A stretch of DNA of 64,000 nt from Anaerohalosphaeraceae bacterium (GCA_035378985.1 DAOSUR010000013.1:1-64000); one strand, 5' to 3'. Shown: positions 24,876 through 34,020, numbered from the stretch's first letter. The notes: generated by a model not told the origin, from the sequence alone. Made by a program: numbers and translations.

Positions 24876-26486
24876 ATGAATGTACGGATTCGGCGTGCTC
24901 TGCTCAGTGTTTCGGATAAAAGCGGCCTGACGGATTTTGCGCGTGCGCTGGCGGCAATGGGGGTTGAGATTATCAGCACCGGCGGAACGGCGCGGACGCT
25001 TCAGGATGCGGGGATTCGGGTGATTCCGATTGATGCCGTCACGGGCTTTCCGGAGATGATGGACGGGCGCGTCAAGACGCTGCATCCGAAGATTCACGGG
25101 GCACTGCTGGGGCTTCGGGACAAAGCCGATCATGCGGCGGCGATGAAGCAGCACGGCATTGAGCCGATTGATTTGGTCTGCGTGAATCTGTATCCGTTCG
25201 AAAAGACAACCGCCCGTCCGGACTGCACGCTCGAGGAGGCGATTGAGAATATTGACATCGGCGGGCCGAGTATGGTGCGTTCCGCCGCCAAGAATTATCG
25301 CTTTGTGACGATTGTGACCTCTCCGTCTCAATACAGCCGCGTGCTGGAGGCCATGCGGGACAATCAGGGAGCAGTGCCCCTGTCGCTGCGGGAGGAACTG
25401 GCGCGGGCGGCCTTTGCCCTGACGGCTTCGTATGATGCGGCGATAGCCCGGTATCTGTCGGGGCGGGCGGAGGAGTTGTTCCCGGAACGCATCTCCATAG
25501 CCGCCGTGCGGGCTCAGGAGCTGCGCTACGGCGAAAATCCCCACCAGCGCGGCGCGTTTTACCGTTTCACGGACAGTCGGGAGGTGAGCATCGGCTCGGC
25601 TCGGCTGATGGAGGGCGATACGCCTATCAGCTTCAACAATCTGATGGATGCGAATGCGGCGTTTGAACTGGTTAAGGAGTTTGACGAGCCCGCCGCCGTG
25701 GTGGTCAAGCATATGAACCCCTGCGGCTGTGCGGTCGATGAGGATATCTGCCGGGCCTATGAAAAGGCCTATCTGGGCGATGTGGTCAGTGCCTTCGGCG
25801 GGATTATCGCCCTGAACCGTCCGGTGGAGAAGGAGCTGGCGACGGTGATTATGGAATCATATGACCGATTCGGGAAGGCCCGCGGGGCCGCCGGATTTTT
25901 TGCCGAGGTGATTGCAGCCCCCGCTTATTCCCCGGAAGCACTGGAAATCATTCGAGGCCGCAAGGCCTGGGGCCAGCGTGTGCGGCTCCTCGAGACCGGA
26001 CCGATTGACCGGACGAAACGGGATGTGCGGGAATATGATATCCGCTGTGTCGTCGGGGGGCTTTTGCTTCAGGAGCGGGATTTGGCCGGATGGGAACCGG
26101 ACAGTCTGACCTTTCCGACCAAAGCCAAGCCGACCAAAGAACAGATGGAGGATTTGCGGATTGCCTGGCTGTGTACCAAACACGTCAAGAGCAATACGAT
26201 TACGCTGGTCAAAGACCGGCGGCTGGTGGGGGTAGGTGCCGGACAGATGAACCGGGTTGAATCCGGCTTTATTGCCATCAAGCACGCCGGCGAGAATGCC
26301 CGGGGTGCGGCCATGGGTTCGGATGCCTTTTTCCCGTTCCCGGATAATGTAGAAAATGCAGCTGCAGCGGGAATTGCCTGTATCATTCAGCCCGGCGGTT
26401 CCAAGAAAGATGATGAAGTGATTGCGGCCGCCGACAAAGCCGGAATCGCTATGGTGTTTGCAGGGAAACGCCATTTTAAGCATTAA
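24876..26486 (+). CDS. purH: Bifunctional AICAR formyltransferase/IMP cyclohydrolase
   Basis: This encodes 536 residues from the ATG at 24876, placed 9 bases after GAGGAA; an in-frame ATG at 24867 sits too close to that site. The N-terminal MGS-like cyclohydrolase domain (ALLSVSDKSGLTDFARAL, STGGTARTL, TLHPKIHGALL) is followed by the transformylase domain, with RYGENPHQ and the catalytic KHMNPCG. It catalyses the last two steps of IMP synthesis. It is the last gene before a likely terminator. Confidence 0.95.
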   Translation: MNVRIRRALLSVSDKSGLTDFARALAAMGVEIISTGGTARTLQDAGIRVIPIDAVTGFPEMMDGRVKTLHPKIHGALLGLRDKADHAAAMKQHGIEPIDLVCVNLYPFEKTTARPDCTLEEAIENIDIGGPSMVRSAAKNYRFVTIVTSPSQYSRVLEAMRDNQGAVPLSLREELARAAFALTASYDAAIARYLSGRAEELFPERISIAAVRAQELRYGENPHQRGAFYRFTDSREVSIGSARLMEGDTPISFNNLMDANAAFELVKEFDEPAAVVVKHMNPCGCAVDEDICRAYEKAYLGDVVSAFGGIIALNRPVEKELATVIMESYDRFGKARGAAGFFAEVIAAPAYSPEALEIIRGRKAWGQRVRLLETGPIDRTKRDVREYDIRCVVGGLLLQERDLAGWEPDSLTFPTKAKPTKEQMEDLRIAWLCTKHVKSNTITLVKDRRLVGVGAGQMNRVESGFIAIKHAGENARGAAMGSDAFFPFPDNVENAAAAGIACIIQPGGSKKDDEVIAAADKAGIAMVFAGKRHFKH

Positions 26487-26556
26487 ACTTTTCCTTCAAG
26501 ACATTTCTTATAACGCGAAAACATTATCAAGAGAGTAACATTTTGGGAGAATATAC

Positions 26557-26580
26557 GCCTTCTGAAAGGTAGGCCTTTTT
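26557..26580 (+). terminator. Probable terminator after purH
   Basis: A GCCT / AGGC stem with inner pairing CT / AG is followed by CTTTTT, about 70 bases after the purH stop. The stem is short, so confidence is moderate. Confidence 0.45.
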
Positions 26581-26605
26581 GGTTTCTTTTCTTCTGTGAT
26601 TCCTG

Positions 26606-26611
26606 TATAAT
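26606..26611 (+). promoter_or_regulatory. Possible -10 element of the ECF sigma gene
   Basis: A perfect TATAAT preceded by TG lies 32 bases before the sigma-factor start. No good -35 box is seen at 16-18 bases, so only the -10 is annotated. Confidence 0.35.
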
Positions 26612-26642
26612 GGTCTCTTCGTGGAAACGGAGAACCTGAATA

Positions 26643-27269
26643 TTGGAAAATGTGAATAAGAAAAATCCTGAACAAACGATTTCAGATGCGGAACTTCTCC
26701 AACGGTATCGACAGGGAGATGAAAAGGCGTTTGAAGAAATCGTAAATCGTTATAAAAACCCACTTTATGCGTTTCTTCGACGCTTTGTAAACCGGCAGGA
26801 TATCGTCGAAGACATCTTCCAGGAAACCTTTTTGCAACTGTATTCGAGCCGGGACAGTTTCGATGCCGAACGTCCGCTGCGTCCGTGGCTGTTTACTATT
26901 GCGGCCAACAAGGCCAAGGATGCCCTGCGCAAAATCCAGCGTCAGTCCTCGATGAGTATGGGGACCCTTGCTGATGCGGGGGACTTATCCCTGGATGAGG
27001 TAGTTAATATCCTCACATCTTATGAGACCACGCCGGAGGCCGAGATTTCAGAGGAAGAAACGGCCCGGCGAGTTCGACAGATTATATCGGAAATGCCGGA
27101 AAATCTGAGGGGAATTCTCATTTTGGCATATTTTGAGCAATTTTCCTACAAACACATGGCCGAGATTTTGAGTATACCTATAGGGACGGTGAAAAGCCGG
27201 CTTCACACTGCGGTAGTCTATTTTATGAAAAAGTGGAAATCCGCCGAACGGAGCATGAAGCATTTATGA
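26643..27269 (+). CDS. ECF-type RNA polymerase sigma factor
   Basis: This encodes 208 residues, with a TTG start at 26643 and GGAG upstream; the next in-frame start is a GTG three codons later. Sigma region 2 is seen at about 20-75 (GDEKAFEEIVNRYKNPLYAF, DIVEDIFQETFLQLY) and region 4 at about 155-200 (FSYKHMAEILSIPIGTVKSR). It should direct RNA polymerase to a dedicated set of promoters. Its stop overlaps the start of the next gene (ATGA), which encodes a membrane protein with the features of its anti-sigma factor. Confidence 0.9.
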   Translation: MENVNKKNPEQTISDAELLQRYRQGDEKAFEEIVNRYKNPLYAFLRRFVNRQDIVEDIFQETFLQLYSSRDSFDAERPLRPWLFTIAANKAKDALRKIQRQSSMSMGTLADAGDLSLDEVVNILTSYETTPEAEISEEETARRVRQIISEMPENLRGILILAYFEQFSYKHMAEILSIPIGTVKSRLHTAVVYFMKKWKSAERSMKHL

Positions 27270-28363
27270 GTCATTTAACTCCTGAGCAGTTGCAGCTGGT
27301 AATGGATTTCTTTTTTCAATGCGGCGATGGAGATGAATTGGAAAGAGGCCGTATTTTAATCGAAACCGATCCTGAAGCAGCGCGGCTGTACGCGTTTCTG
27401 GATGAATCGCTGAGCGGTCTGGACTTGCTGGATGGCGAGGAATGTCCCGATGACTTGGCCGCCCTCACAATCGCACGGCTGAAGCTGGCGGCCCGTGTGC
27501 AGCAGAGTTCACCCGCCGAGCGACTGGACGAACTGCTCGAGCACGAAAGCCGCAAAACCCCCACCTTTGATTTTTCTCCTTCATTCCAACCTCAAATTTC
27601 TTCCGAATCGAAACCGCATATCCTGAAATTAGCGTTTGAAATTGCCGCCATGGCCGCCGCCGTGGTTTTAATATCCGGTCTTTTGCTGCCGGCCCTTTCG
27701 GCGGTCCGCAATCACAGCCGACAGGTGGCCTGTTCGGTGAATTTAGGACGGATAGGCCGGGCGCTGTCGGCCTATGCGGATGACAATGACGGACGGTTTG
27801 CCTCGGCCCAGCTGCAGCCGGGCCAGCCCTGGTGGATGGTCGGCGACCAGAGCGAACAGCCGCGTTCCAGCACACGATATATCTGGCAGCTGGTGCGGCT
27901 GGGCTATGTAGGCGGCGAAAATTTTGTCTGTCCCGGTCATCAGGAAGGATGCCCGGTCCAATACAATGCTTCGGCGATGGCCAACCTGCGGGATTTCCCC
28001 TCGCCGCAGAATATCAGCTACAGCGTAATGCTTCGCTGCGGACCGAACAAGAAAGCTCAGGACGGCCAGAGACGCATCATTTTAAGCGATATGAACCCGG
28101 TCTTTGTTTCGTTCCGTAAGCGAATCAATTGTACGACGCAGCGGGAGGAGTATGAAAAAGTGCTCCTCAATGAAGACTTAAAGAAGCTGCTCAGTCCCAA
28201 TCACAATCAAAGAGGCCAGAATGTTCTTTTCTGCGACGGCAGTGTGGAATTTCTGGCCTCTCGGTTTTATCAGGAGGATGATATTTTCACCGTGCGCGGC
28301 GTAGAGGCCTATACAGGCCGCGAAGCGCCCGCTGATGAAAAAGATATCTTTTTGGTTCCGTAA
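27266..28363 (+). CDS. Anti-sigma-like membrane protein fused to a pseudopilin-type domain
   Basis: This encodes 365 residues from the ATG that overlaps the sigma stop. Residues 1-110 are acidic and helical, as expected for a cytoplasmic sigma-binding part. One membrane helix (about 121-143) runs into LLLPALSAVRNHSRQVACSV, then NLGRIGRALSAYADDNDGRF. This is the characteristic stretch after the N-methylated helix in planctomycete pseudopilins. Near the end, a His followed ten residues later by Asp-Gly (NHNQRGQNVLFCDGSVEF) matches their C-terminal motif. No prepilin cleavage site or ZAS-type His-Cys motif is present. The extracytoplasmic pseudopilin-like domain may be the sensor that releases the sigma factor. 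Confidence 0.7.
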   Translation: MSHLTPEQLQLVMDFFFQCGDGDELERGRILIETDPEAARLYAFLDESLSGLDLLDGEECPDDLAALTIARLKLAARVQQSSPAERLDELLEHESRKTPTFDFSPSFQPQISSESKPHILKLAFEIAAMAAAVVLISGLLLPALSAVRNHSRQVACSVNLGRIGRALSAYADDNDGRFASAQLQPGQPWWMVGDQSEQPRSSTRYIWQLVRLGYVGGENFVCPGHQEGCPVQYNASAMANLRDFPSPQNISYSVMLRCGPNKKAQDGQRRIILSDMNPVFVSFRKRINCTTQREEYEKVLLNEDLKKLLSPNHNQRGQNVLFCDGSVEFLASRFYQEDDIFTVRGVEAYTGREAPADEKDIFLVP

Positions 28364-28374
28364 TCCAAAGGGCT

Positions 28375-29322
28375 TTATCGTGTGTTTCCGGTCGGCTTGT
28401 CTGAGGATTTCAGGCAAGCCGCTGCATTTTGCTGAAGTTTTTTCAGGCCGATTCGTTCCACGCAGGAGTTCTTGAAAAACCGCTCAAAGTCGCTTGAATT
28501 CCATTGAAGAATGTCCTCCGGCCGCAGGGCGGCGCGTTGCGGCGTAAAGCCCGGCGGAGGGGTTCGGCAGGGCGGGGCTTTCTGTTCATACGGACAGACC
28601 AGCAGACACTCGTCGCAGCCGAAAATCCATCGACCCGTCCGGAGATGGGCCGCATCGCCTGCGTATTGAGTCAGAAAGCTGATGCATCGATTGGTCTGAA
28701 AGAAGCCGTCGGGCCGGAGGGCACCGGCGGGACAGGCCTGCAGACAGCGGGTGCAGCCGCCGCAGCCGTCCGACAGGGCGGGCCCGTCCGGCGGCAGCGG
28801 CAGGGTGGTTACCAATTCTCCCAGCAGGATTTGACAGCCCAGGACCGGATGGATGAGCATGTGATTTTTCCCGATAAACCCCAGGCCGGCACGGGCCGCC
28901 AGGGCGCGTTCGGCCAGCGGGACACTGTCAGTGCAGATTTTGTATGTCCAGCGGGTGCCCTTCGGCAGACAACTTTCGATAAAACAAGCCAGCTGCTGAA
29001 GCTGTTCCCTGATAAACAGATGATAATCATCATATAAGGCAAAGCGGGCGATTTGTGCACAGCCCAGAGCAAAGGAAATGTCAGCAGGTTTGTAGTGGAC
29101 GGCGGCACAGATGACGGACTGAGCCCCTTCGAGAAGCTGGGCCGGAGCGAAACGCGTTTGGATATGCCGTTTCATATACTCCAGACCGTCCGCACCGCCC
29201 TCCGCCAGCCAGCGGCGGAAATATTCCGGAAGCATCGAGTCAAGCGGCTCAGCGGTGGTAATGCCGACCGCATCAAAGCCGAGCTGAAGCGTGTGTGTTT
29301 TAATTGCTTCCGCCAGTTCCAT
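28375..29322 (-). CDS. queG: Epoxyqueuosine reductase
   Basis: This encodes 315 residues starting MELAEAIKTH. It reduces epoxyqueuosine to queuosine in tRNA with cobalamin and two [4Fe-4S] clusters. The clusters are bound by CGGCTRCLQACPAGAL (from about 187) and CDECLLVCPYEQ (from about 236). The catalytic Asp is in CTDSVPLAERALA, and GFIGKNHMLIHP is also diagnostic. A C-terminal HEAT extension, found in some homologues, is absent. It is convergent with the anti-sigma gene. A pterin-type gene pair (folE and a PTPS-like gene) lies 3 kb downstream. Confidence 0.92.
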   Translation of the reverse strand: MELAEAIKTHTLQLGFDAVGITTAEPLDSMLPEYFRRWLAEGGADGLEYMKRHIQTRFAPAQLLEGAQSVICAAVHYKPADISFALGCAQIARFALYDDYHLFIREQLQQLACFIESCLPKGTRWTYKICTDSVPLAERALAARAGLGFIGKNHMLIHPVLGCQILLGELVTTLPLPPDGPALSDGCGGCTRCLQACPAGALRPDGFFQTNRCISFLTQYAGDAAHLRTGRWIFGCDECLLVCPYEQKAPPCRTPPPGFTPQRAALRPEDILQWNSSDFERFFKNSCVERIGLKKLQQNAAACLKSSDKPTGNTR

Positions 29323-29482
29323 ATTCGGAAAGTATAGCCGAACCGCAAGATCAGAACAACCGGCAGACACACACAAATCCGCGGAAGATTCCTTGCCAAG
29401 AACTGCAAAATCGGATATAATGAAGGTCCTGATTTTCCGGGATTTTGAGTGATTCAGATGGGGTTAACCCCGAAAGGGTTTT

Positions 29483-30617
29483 ATGGAAAAAGCAGAAATT
29501 AAGTCGGCGTTGGAGGCCCTGGAGGCCCGAATTCAGCAGATTCGGGACTGTCTTTGACATTCCCAACAAAATGACCCTTCGCAAAGAACTGGAAAGCCGG
29601 ATGTCTCAGGTAGGATTTTGGGACAATCCGGAAACCGCACGACAGGTTGTCTCCGAATTAAGCGCCGTCAAGTCGGTTGTCGAACCCGTTCAGGAGGCCC
29701 AGCAGACCTTAACCGACCTGCAGGAACTCTTTGAGCTGGCCTGTGCGGAAAACGATGCACAAACCCTGGCTTCGATTGAACAGGACCTGGCTCGCTTGTC
29801 CCGTCAATGCGACAAAATCGAGATTGCGGGGATGCTGAATGGTCCGGATGACGCCAAGAACTGCTTTTTCAGCATTCACGCCGGTGCCGGCGGCACGGAA
29901 AGCTGCGACTGGGCCAGTATGCTGCTGCGAATGTACACACGGTATTTTGAACGGGCCGGATACACCTATAAGGAGATGGATATCACGCCGGGTGAAGAAG
30001 CGGGCATTCGTTCCATTACGCTGCTGGTGAGCGGGCCGTTTGCCTTCGGAAAACTGTCCTGCGAGACGGGCGTTCACCGCCTGGTGCGCATCAGCCCGTT
30101 TGACGCCAACAGCCGGCGGCATACGAGTTTTGCCGCCGTGGATGTCATTCCGGAGCAGGATGAGGATTTTGAAATCGAAATCCGCGATGAGGACATTCGC
30201 GTGGATACTTATCGGGCGGGCGGAGCCGGCGGCCAGCACGTCAACAAGACCAGTTCCGCCGTCCGGATTACACACCTGCCGACCGGCATTGTTGTGCAGT
30301 GCCAAAACGACCGAAGCCAGCACAAAAACCGTGCCGAAGCGATGCGCATGCTCAAGAGCCGGCTGTATATGCTCGAACAGCAGAAGCGCGATGCGGAACT
30401 GGCCAAACTGTACAGCAGCAAGGGCCAAATCGCCTGGGGCAATCAGATTCGCAGCTATGTCCTCCAGCCCTATCAGCTGGTCAAAGACCATCGGACGGAT
30501 TGCCAGACCGGCAATGTGCAGGCCGTTCTGGACGGTGAGATTGACGAGTTTATCGACAGCATGCTGCGGTATCGGATGCAGAGCAAGCAGCAGACCGCCA
30601 AGGCTGCATCCCGATAA
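29483..30617 (+). CDS. prfB: Peptide chain release factor 2 with programmed +1 frameshift
   Basis: The gene starts at the ATG at 29483 and reads 24 codons to CTT TGA C. It must shift +1 at 29555 to continue to 30617, giving 377 residues. Without the shift the product is a 24-residue peptide. Downstream, the ribosome-contact motif is AGGAGGQHVNKTSSAVR and the recognition tripeptide is Ser-Pro-Phe in VRISPFDANSRRH, which identifies RF2 (UGA/UAA). The slip site matches the self-regulating element known from many bacteria, where low RF2 favours shifting. It is followed closely by pepA. Confidence 0.95.
29552..29558 (+). promoter_or_regulatory. prfB programmed frameshift site CTTTGAC
   Basis: CTT TGA C is the canonical RF2 slip site. 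The zero frame ends at TGA (29555-29557), and the downstream frame begins GAC (29556-29558). The upstream Shine-Dalgarno-like stimulator is weak here (CGGGAC two codons before the slip). Confidence 0.9.
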
Positions 30618-30649
30618 GCAGAACAGGAATGGTGGAGAAAAAAGCAGCG

Positions 30650-32176
30650 ATGAAAAAGGCCATAGACACGGCGGTGATATGCCGAAAAGCGGATCCGCTT
30701 CAGATTCGCACGGATGTATTGGCGGTGGGGGTTTTCGAAAAAGAACCGCTGGGCGGATGGGTCCAGCGGGTTGATCGGCGGCTCAAGGGACAAATCAGCC
30801 GGCTGCTGGAGCTGAAGGATTTCAAAGGCAAGCCGCAGATGACGGCCCTTTTATATACTCGGGGACAGCTCGGCGCCGAGCGTGTGCTTCTGGTCGGGCT
30901 GGGAGAGAAGAAAAAGGCCGATGCGGATACGCTTCGAAAGGCGGCGTCAGCAGCAGCTTCGGCGGCGGTCGATTTGAGGGTCTCTTCGCTGGCGGCGGCG
31001 GTGGACTGGGGCGATTGGGCAAACCATACGCCGCAGGAACTGGCTCAAGCGTTTGCCGAAGGGATTTATTTCGGTGCCTATCGCTATATCGAATACCGCA
31101 GTCCGGAACCTTCGGAGCCGCCGGTTTCTTCTCTGCAGGCGGTCCTGGCCGAACCGGATGAGCGGCGTCTTCGTCCGCTGCAGCAGGGCATTCGAATCGG
31201 CGGCATATTAGGAAAGGCCCAGAACTTTGCCCGCACTATTGCGAATCGTCCGGCGAATGTAATGACGCCGGCGGCTTTGGCAGCCGAGGCGCAAAAATTG
31301 GCTCGCAGAACCGCCGGGCTGCGATGCACTGTGCTGGATGAAAAGAAACTGGCCGCCGAAAAGATGGGCGGCATTCTGGCGGTTGGAAAGGGCTCGGCCA
31401 ATCCGCCGCGGCTGATTGTCCTGCGGTACAGCCCGTCGGCAGCGTCTTCCAAGGCCGCCCCGCTGGCCCTTATCGGCAAGGCGATTACCTTTGACAGCGG
31501 CGGGGTCAGCTTAAAACCCAGCGAGGGGCTGCACGATATGAAGTTTGACAAGTCCGGCGGGGCGGCTGTGCTGGCGGCGATGGCCGCTGTGGCTGCTCTC
31601 AAACCGCGGCGCGTCATTTACGGCATCATTCCGGCTGCTGAAAATCTGCCCAGCGGAACCAGCTACCGGCCCGGCGACATCGTCACCACCTACAGCGGCA
31701 AGACCGTCGAGATTCAGAATACCGATGCGGAAGGGCGGATGCTCTTGTGCGATGCCATTGCGTATGCGGTGAAGCTGGGCTGCAATCCGATTGTGGACAC
31801 GGCGACGCTGACCGGTGCCTGCGTAGTGGCCCTCGGAACCAAACGCGCCGGCCTGATGGGCAATGACCCCGGCCTGCTGGAGGCGATTGAGAAGGCCTCC
31901 AGGAAGACCGGCGAGCGTGTCTGGCGGCTTCCGTGCGACGATGAATACGTCGAAGCGATGAAGAGCCAGATTGCGGATTTGAAAAATGTCGGCGGCAAGT
32001 GGGCCGGCGCCTGCACGGCGGCAGCGTTTTTGAGCCAATTCGTCGGCAAGGCCCGCTGGGCGCATCTGGATATTGCCGGCGTGGGCGTCTGGGGAGCCGG
32101 TGAAAAAGATGCACCCGGCTCCATCGGATTCGGTGTGCGGCTGCTGACGACGTTTGCAATGAATTCGGTTTTCTGA
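30650..32176 (+). CDS. pepA: Leucyl aminopeptidase, M17 family
   Basis: This encodes 508 residues if started at the ATG at 30650; an in-frame ATG at 30629 is an alternative. The C-terminal catalytic domain has LIGKAITFDSGGVSLKPSEG with the metal-binding Lys and Asp, MKFDKSGGAA and the signature NTDAEGRMLL. It is a cytosolic di-metal enzyme that removes N-terminal residues, with a preference for Leu, and usually forms hexamers. It follows prfB by about 30 bases. Confidence 0.93.
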   Translation: MKKAIDTAVICRKADPLQIRTDVLAVGVFEKEPLGGWVQRVDRRLKGQISRLLELKDFKGKPQMTALLYTRGQLGAERVLLVGLGEKKKADADTLRKAASAAASAAVDLRVSSLAAAVDWGDWANHTPQELAQAFAEGIYFGAYRYIEYRSPEPSEPPVSSLQAVLAEPDERRLRPLQQGIRIGGILGKAQNFARTIANRPANVMTPAALAAEAQKLARRTAGLRCTVLDEKKLAAEKMGGILAVGKGSANPPRLIVLRYSPSAASSKAAPLALIGKAITFDSGGVSLKPSEGLHDMKFDKSGGAAVLAAMAAVAALKPRRVIYGIIPAAENLPSGTSYRPGDIVTTYSGKTVEIQNTDAEGRMLLCDAIAYAVKLGCNPIVDTATLTGACVVALGTKRAGLMGNDPGLLEAIEKASRKTGERVWRLPCDDEYVEAMKSQIADLKNVGGKWAGACTAAAFLSQFVGKARWAHLDIAGVGVWGAGEKDAPGSIGFGVRLLTTFAMNSVF

Positions 32177-32187
32177 AAGAGGCGGCT

Positions 32188-32361
32188 ATGAAAGCAATTC
32201 TGTTGTTGTGTGCGGCGGGTATGCTTTTCCTGGCAGCAGGTTGTCAATGCGGCTGTGCCGTTCAGCAGCGGCAAATGCCGATTGCTCAGACGCAGGCGGA
32301 TGCCCCCGTTCAAACTCAGCTGACGGTGGAGGTGCAGGGCGCATATGGGCGAAGCTTCTGA
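32188..32361 (+). CDS. Small lipoprotein overlapping the start of folE
   Basis: This encodes 57 residues. The ATG at 32188 follows AGGCGG. A signal peptide ends in a lipobox (LFLAAGC, then QCGC), and the mature part is a short Gln/Ala-rich tail with four Gln-Xaa-Gln-type steps. The stop at 32359-32361 lies inside the folE coding region by 17 bases. It looks translated, but I know of no function. Confidence 0.6.
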   Translation: MKAILLLCAAGMLFLAAGCQCGCAVQQRQMPIAQTQADAPVQTQLTVEVQGAYGRSF

Positions 32362-32944
32362 GAGGATTCCGAACCTGGACGTGGATACGGAACGGATTGA
32401 AAAGGCTGTGCGGGAGATTCTTCTGGCGGTGGGAGAGGACCCGGAGCGGGAAGGGCTGAAGGCCACGCCGCAGCGGGTCGCCCGGATGTATGCGGAACTG
32501 CTGGCGGGGATGCGGCAGAATGCCGCGGATCATCTGAAAAGCATCTTTCACGAACAGTACGATGAAATTGTTCTGCTGCGGGAGATTCCTTTTTACAGCA
32601 TCTGTGAACACCATCTGATGCCGTTTATCGGCAAGGCCCATGTGGCCTATCTGCCTGCCGGTCGGGTGTTAGGCGTCAGCAAGCTGGCACGGATTGTGGA
32701 TACCTTCGCACGGCGGCTTCAGGTCCAGGAGCGTCTGACGGACCAGATTGCGGATTTCCTGATGAAAAATCTTGAACCCATCGGCGTGGCGGTAGTCCTG
32801 GAGGCCAGCCACAGCTGCATGACCATCCGCGGCATCCAGAAGCCCGGCGCGGTCATGGTAACCAGCTCCCTTCGCGGCATCTTCAAACGCGACCCGCGCA
32901 GTCGTGCGGAAGTGCTTACGTTGATGCATACCAACCGAACCTGA
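32345..32944 (+). CDS. folE: GTP cyclohydrolase I
   Basis: This encodes 199 residues. The zinc ligands are in FYSICEHHLMPF and in EASHSCMTIRG, the latter also carrying the catalytic His. GLKATPQRVARMY and GLSKLARI-like VLGVSKLARIVDTFARR are family stretches. It converts GTP to dihydroneopterin triphosphate, the entry to folate, biopterin and queuosine. The PTPS-like gene starts 4 bases after its stop, pointing to a shared product. Confidence 0.94.
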   Translation: MGEASERIPNLDVDTERIEKAVREILLAVGEDPEREGLKATPQRVARMYAELLAGMRQNAADHLKSIFHEQYDEIVLLREIPFYSICEHHLMPFIGKAHVAYLPAGRVLGVSKLARIVDTFARRLQVQERLTDQIADFLMKNLEPIGVAVVLEASHSCMTIRGIQKPGAVMVTSSLRGIFKRDPRSRAEVLTLMHTNRT

Positions 32945-32948
32945 CCCT

Positions 32949-33752
32949 ATGCATACACTCTGTCGGCAAGTGCGATTTTCTGTCAATCCGTTTGGACCGG
33001 CCTCCGAAGCAGGGTTTAATTCCTATGCGTCCAGGCCCTGCGGTGACGGTTTGGCTGTCTATCTGTGTTTAACGGCCGCCCTGAAAGGTCCTGTGGATGA
33101 CCGGACCGGCTTTGTGGTCAATGTATCGGAGATTGACAGCGCCGTGCGCCGGGCGGCGGTGCCGATTTTTGAGCGGAATATCCGGAGCCGTTTTCAGCAG
33201 GGACAGGGGGTAAGTCTGCGAGATTTGTTCAGCTGGCTCTGGGACAGCGCCGAGCGTCTGCAGCCCTTTTTTGAAACAGCTCAGATATCTCGACTGGAGC
33301 TTGCGCTGAATCCATTTCGTACCATTTCCATCCGGAGGGAGAAAAGCCCGATGCGGACGTACAGTGAACGATTTGAATTTGCGGCGATGCATCGTTTATG
33401 GAACGATGCGTTCAGTCCTGAAGAAAACTTTCATCGCTTCGGCAAGTGTGCCAATCCGGCCGGACACGGACACAACTATATTCTGGAGGTGACGGTGCAG
33501 GTTTCTGAGGAGCCGGAACCGCACGGCTGGATTGCCGGTTTTGAAAAAGTCATTCAAGAGCATTTTCTATCCATTGTGGACCATAAAAATCTGAATGCAG
33601 ATGTGCCTCATTTTTCTCGTATAAATCCGACGGTCGAAAATATTGCTTCTTATGCCTGGAAGTGTTTAAAGGGGAAATTTGGGGAAAATAGATTGTTTCA
33701 GATTACAGTCTGGGAAAACGACCGGACCTATTGTACTTTCCGGGAGGAATAG
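32949..33752 (+). CDS. Double-length PTPS/QueD-like protein
   Basis: This encodes 267 residues. The C-terminal half (about 135-267) is a complete 6-pyruvoyltetrahydropterin synthase/QueD domain. It has zinc His in FAAMHRL and in GHGHNYILEV, the catalytic Cys in FGKCANPAGHG, VDHKNLNADVPHF and PTVENIASY. The N-terminal half (1-125) shows a degenerate copy of the same fold (ALKGPVDDRTGFVVNVSEID), but the zinc histidines and the Cys are missing. With folE next door it probably makes 6-carboxytetrahydropterin (queuosine path, consistent with queG) or a pterin; I cannot separate the two. Confidence 0.8.
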   Translation: MHTLCRQVRFSVNPFGPASEAGFNSYASRPCGDGLAVYLCLTAALKGPVDDRTGFVVNVSEIDSAVRRAAVPIFERNIRSRFQQGQGVSLRDLFSWLWDSAERLQPFFETAQISRLELALNPFRTISIRREKSPMRTYSERFEFAAMHRLWNDAFSPEENFHRFGKCANPAGHGHNYILEVTVQVSEEPEPHGWIAGFEKVIQEHFLSIVDHKNLNADVPHFSRINPTVENIASYAWKCLKGKFGENRLFQITVWENDRTYCTFREE

Positions 33753-33914
33753 AAAAAACATACGGATTTTTAGGACGTTTTTAACTCGATGTTCAGGATA
33801 GACCGATATTTATATTGTCTTTCGATTGCGAAGAAATCCGTTTTTTCTCGGCTGAAGACATAAGCGGGAAAACGGATTTGCCGTTACGTAAGCACTTTAT
33901 TTAGAATGTTTTAA

Positions 33915-33949
33915 GTCCTATCGGCTTTTGGTTTGCAGCCGACAGGGAC
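33915..33949 (+). promoter_or_regulatory. Imperfect hairpin in the leader of the polysaccharide locus
   Basis: CCTATCGGCT / AGCCGACAGG forms a 9-bp stem with one internal mismatch and a 10-base loop, extended by GT / AC. It lies about 70 bases before the first gene of the glycan locus in an otherwise featureless 268-base gap. There is no T-run, so it is not a standard terminator. I do not recognise a known riboswitch class. Confidence 0.45.
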
Positions 33950-34020
33950 GGAGTGTAGATTCAAGGGGCTTTCCAGGCGAAAATAATTCTTAATTATCTT
34001 TATAAAAAGGACTTAGGGTT

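Noticed and set aside
33915..33949. Cyclic-di-GMP riboswitch before ugd
   Set aside because: A single hairpin without the conserved tetraloop, receptor and second stem of the known classes.
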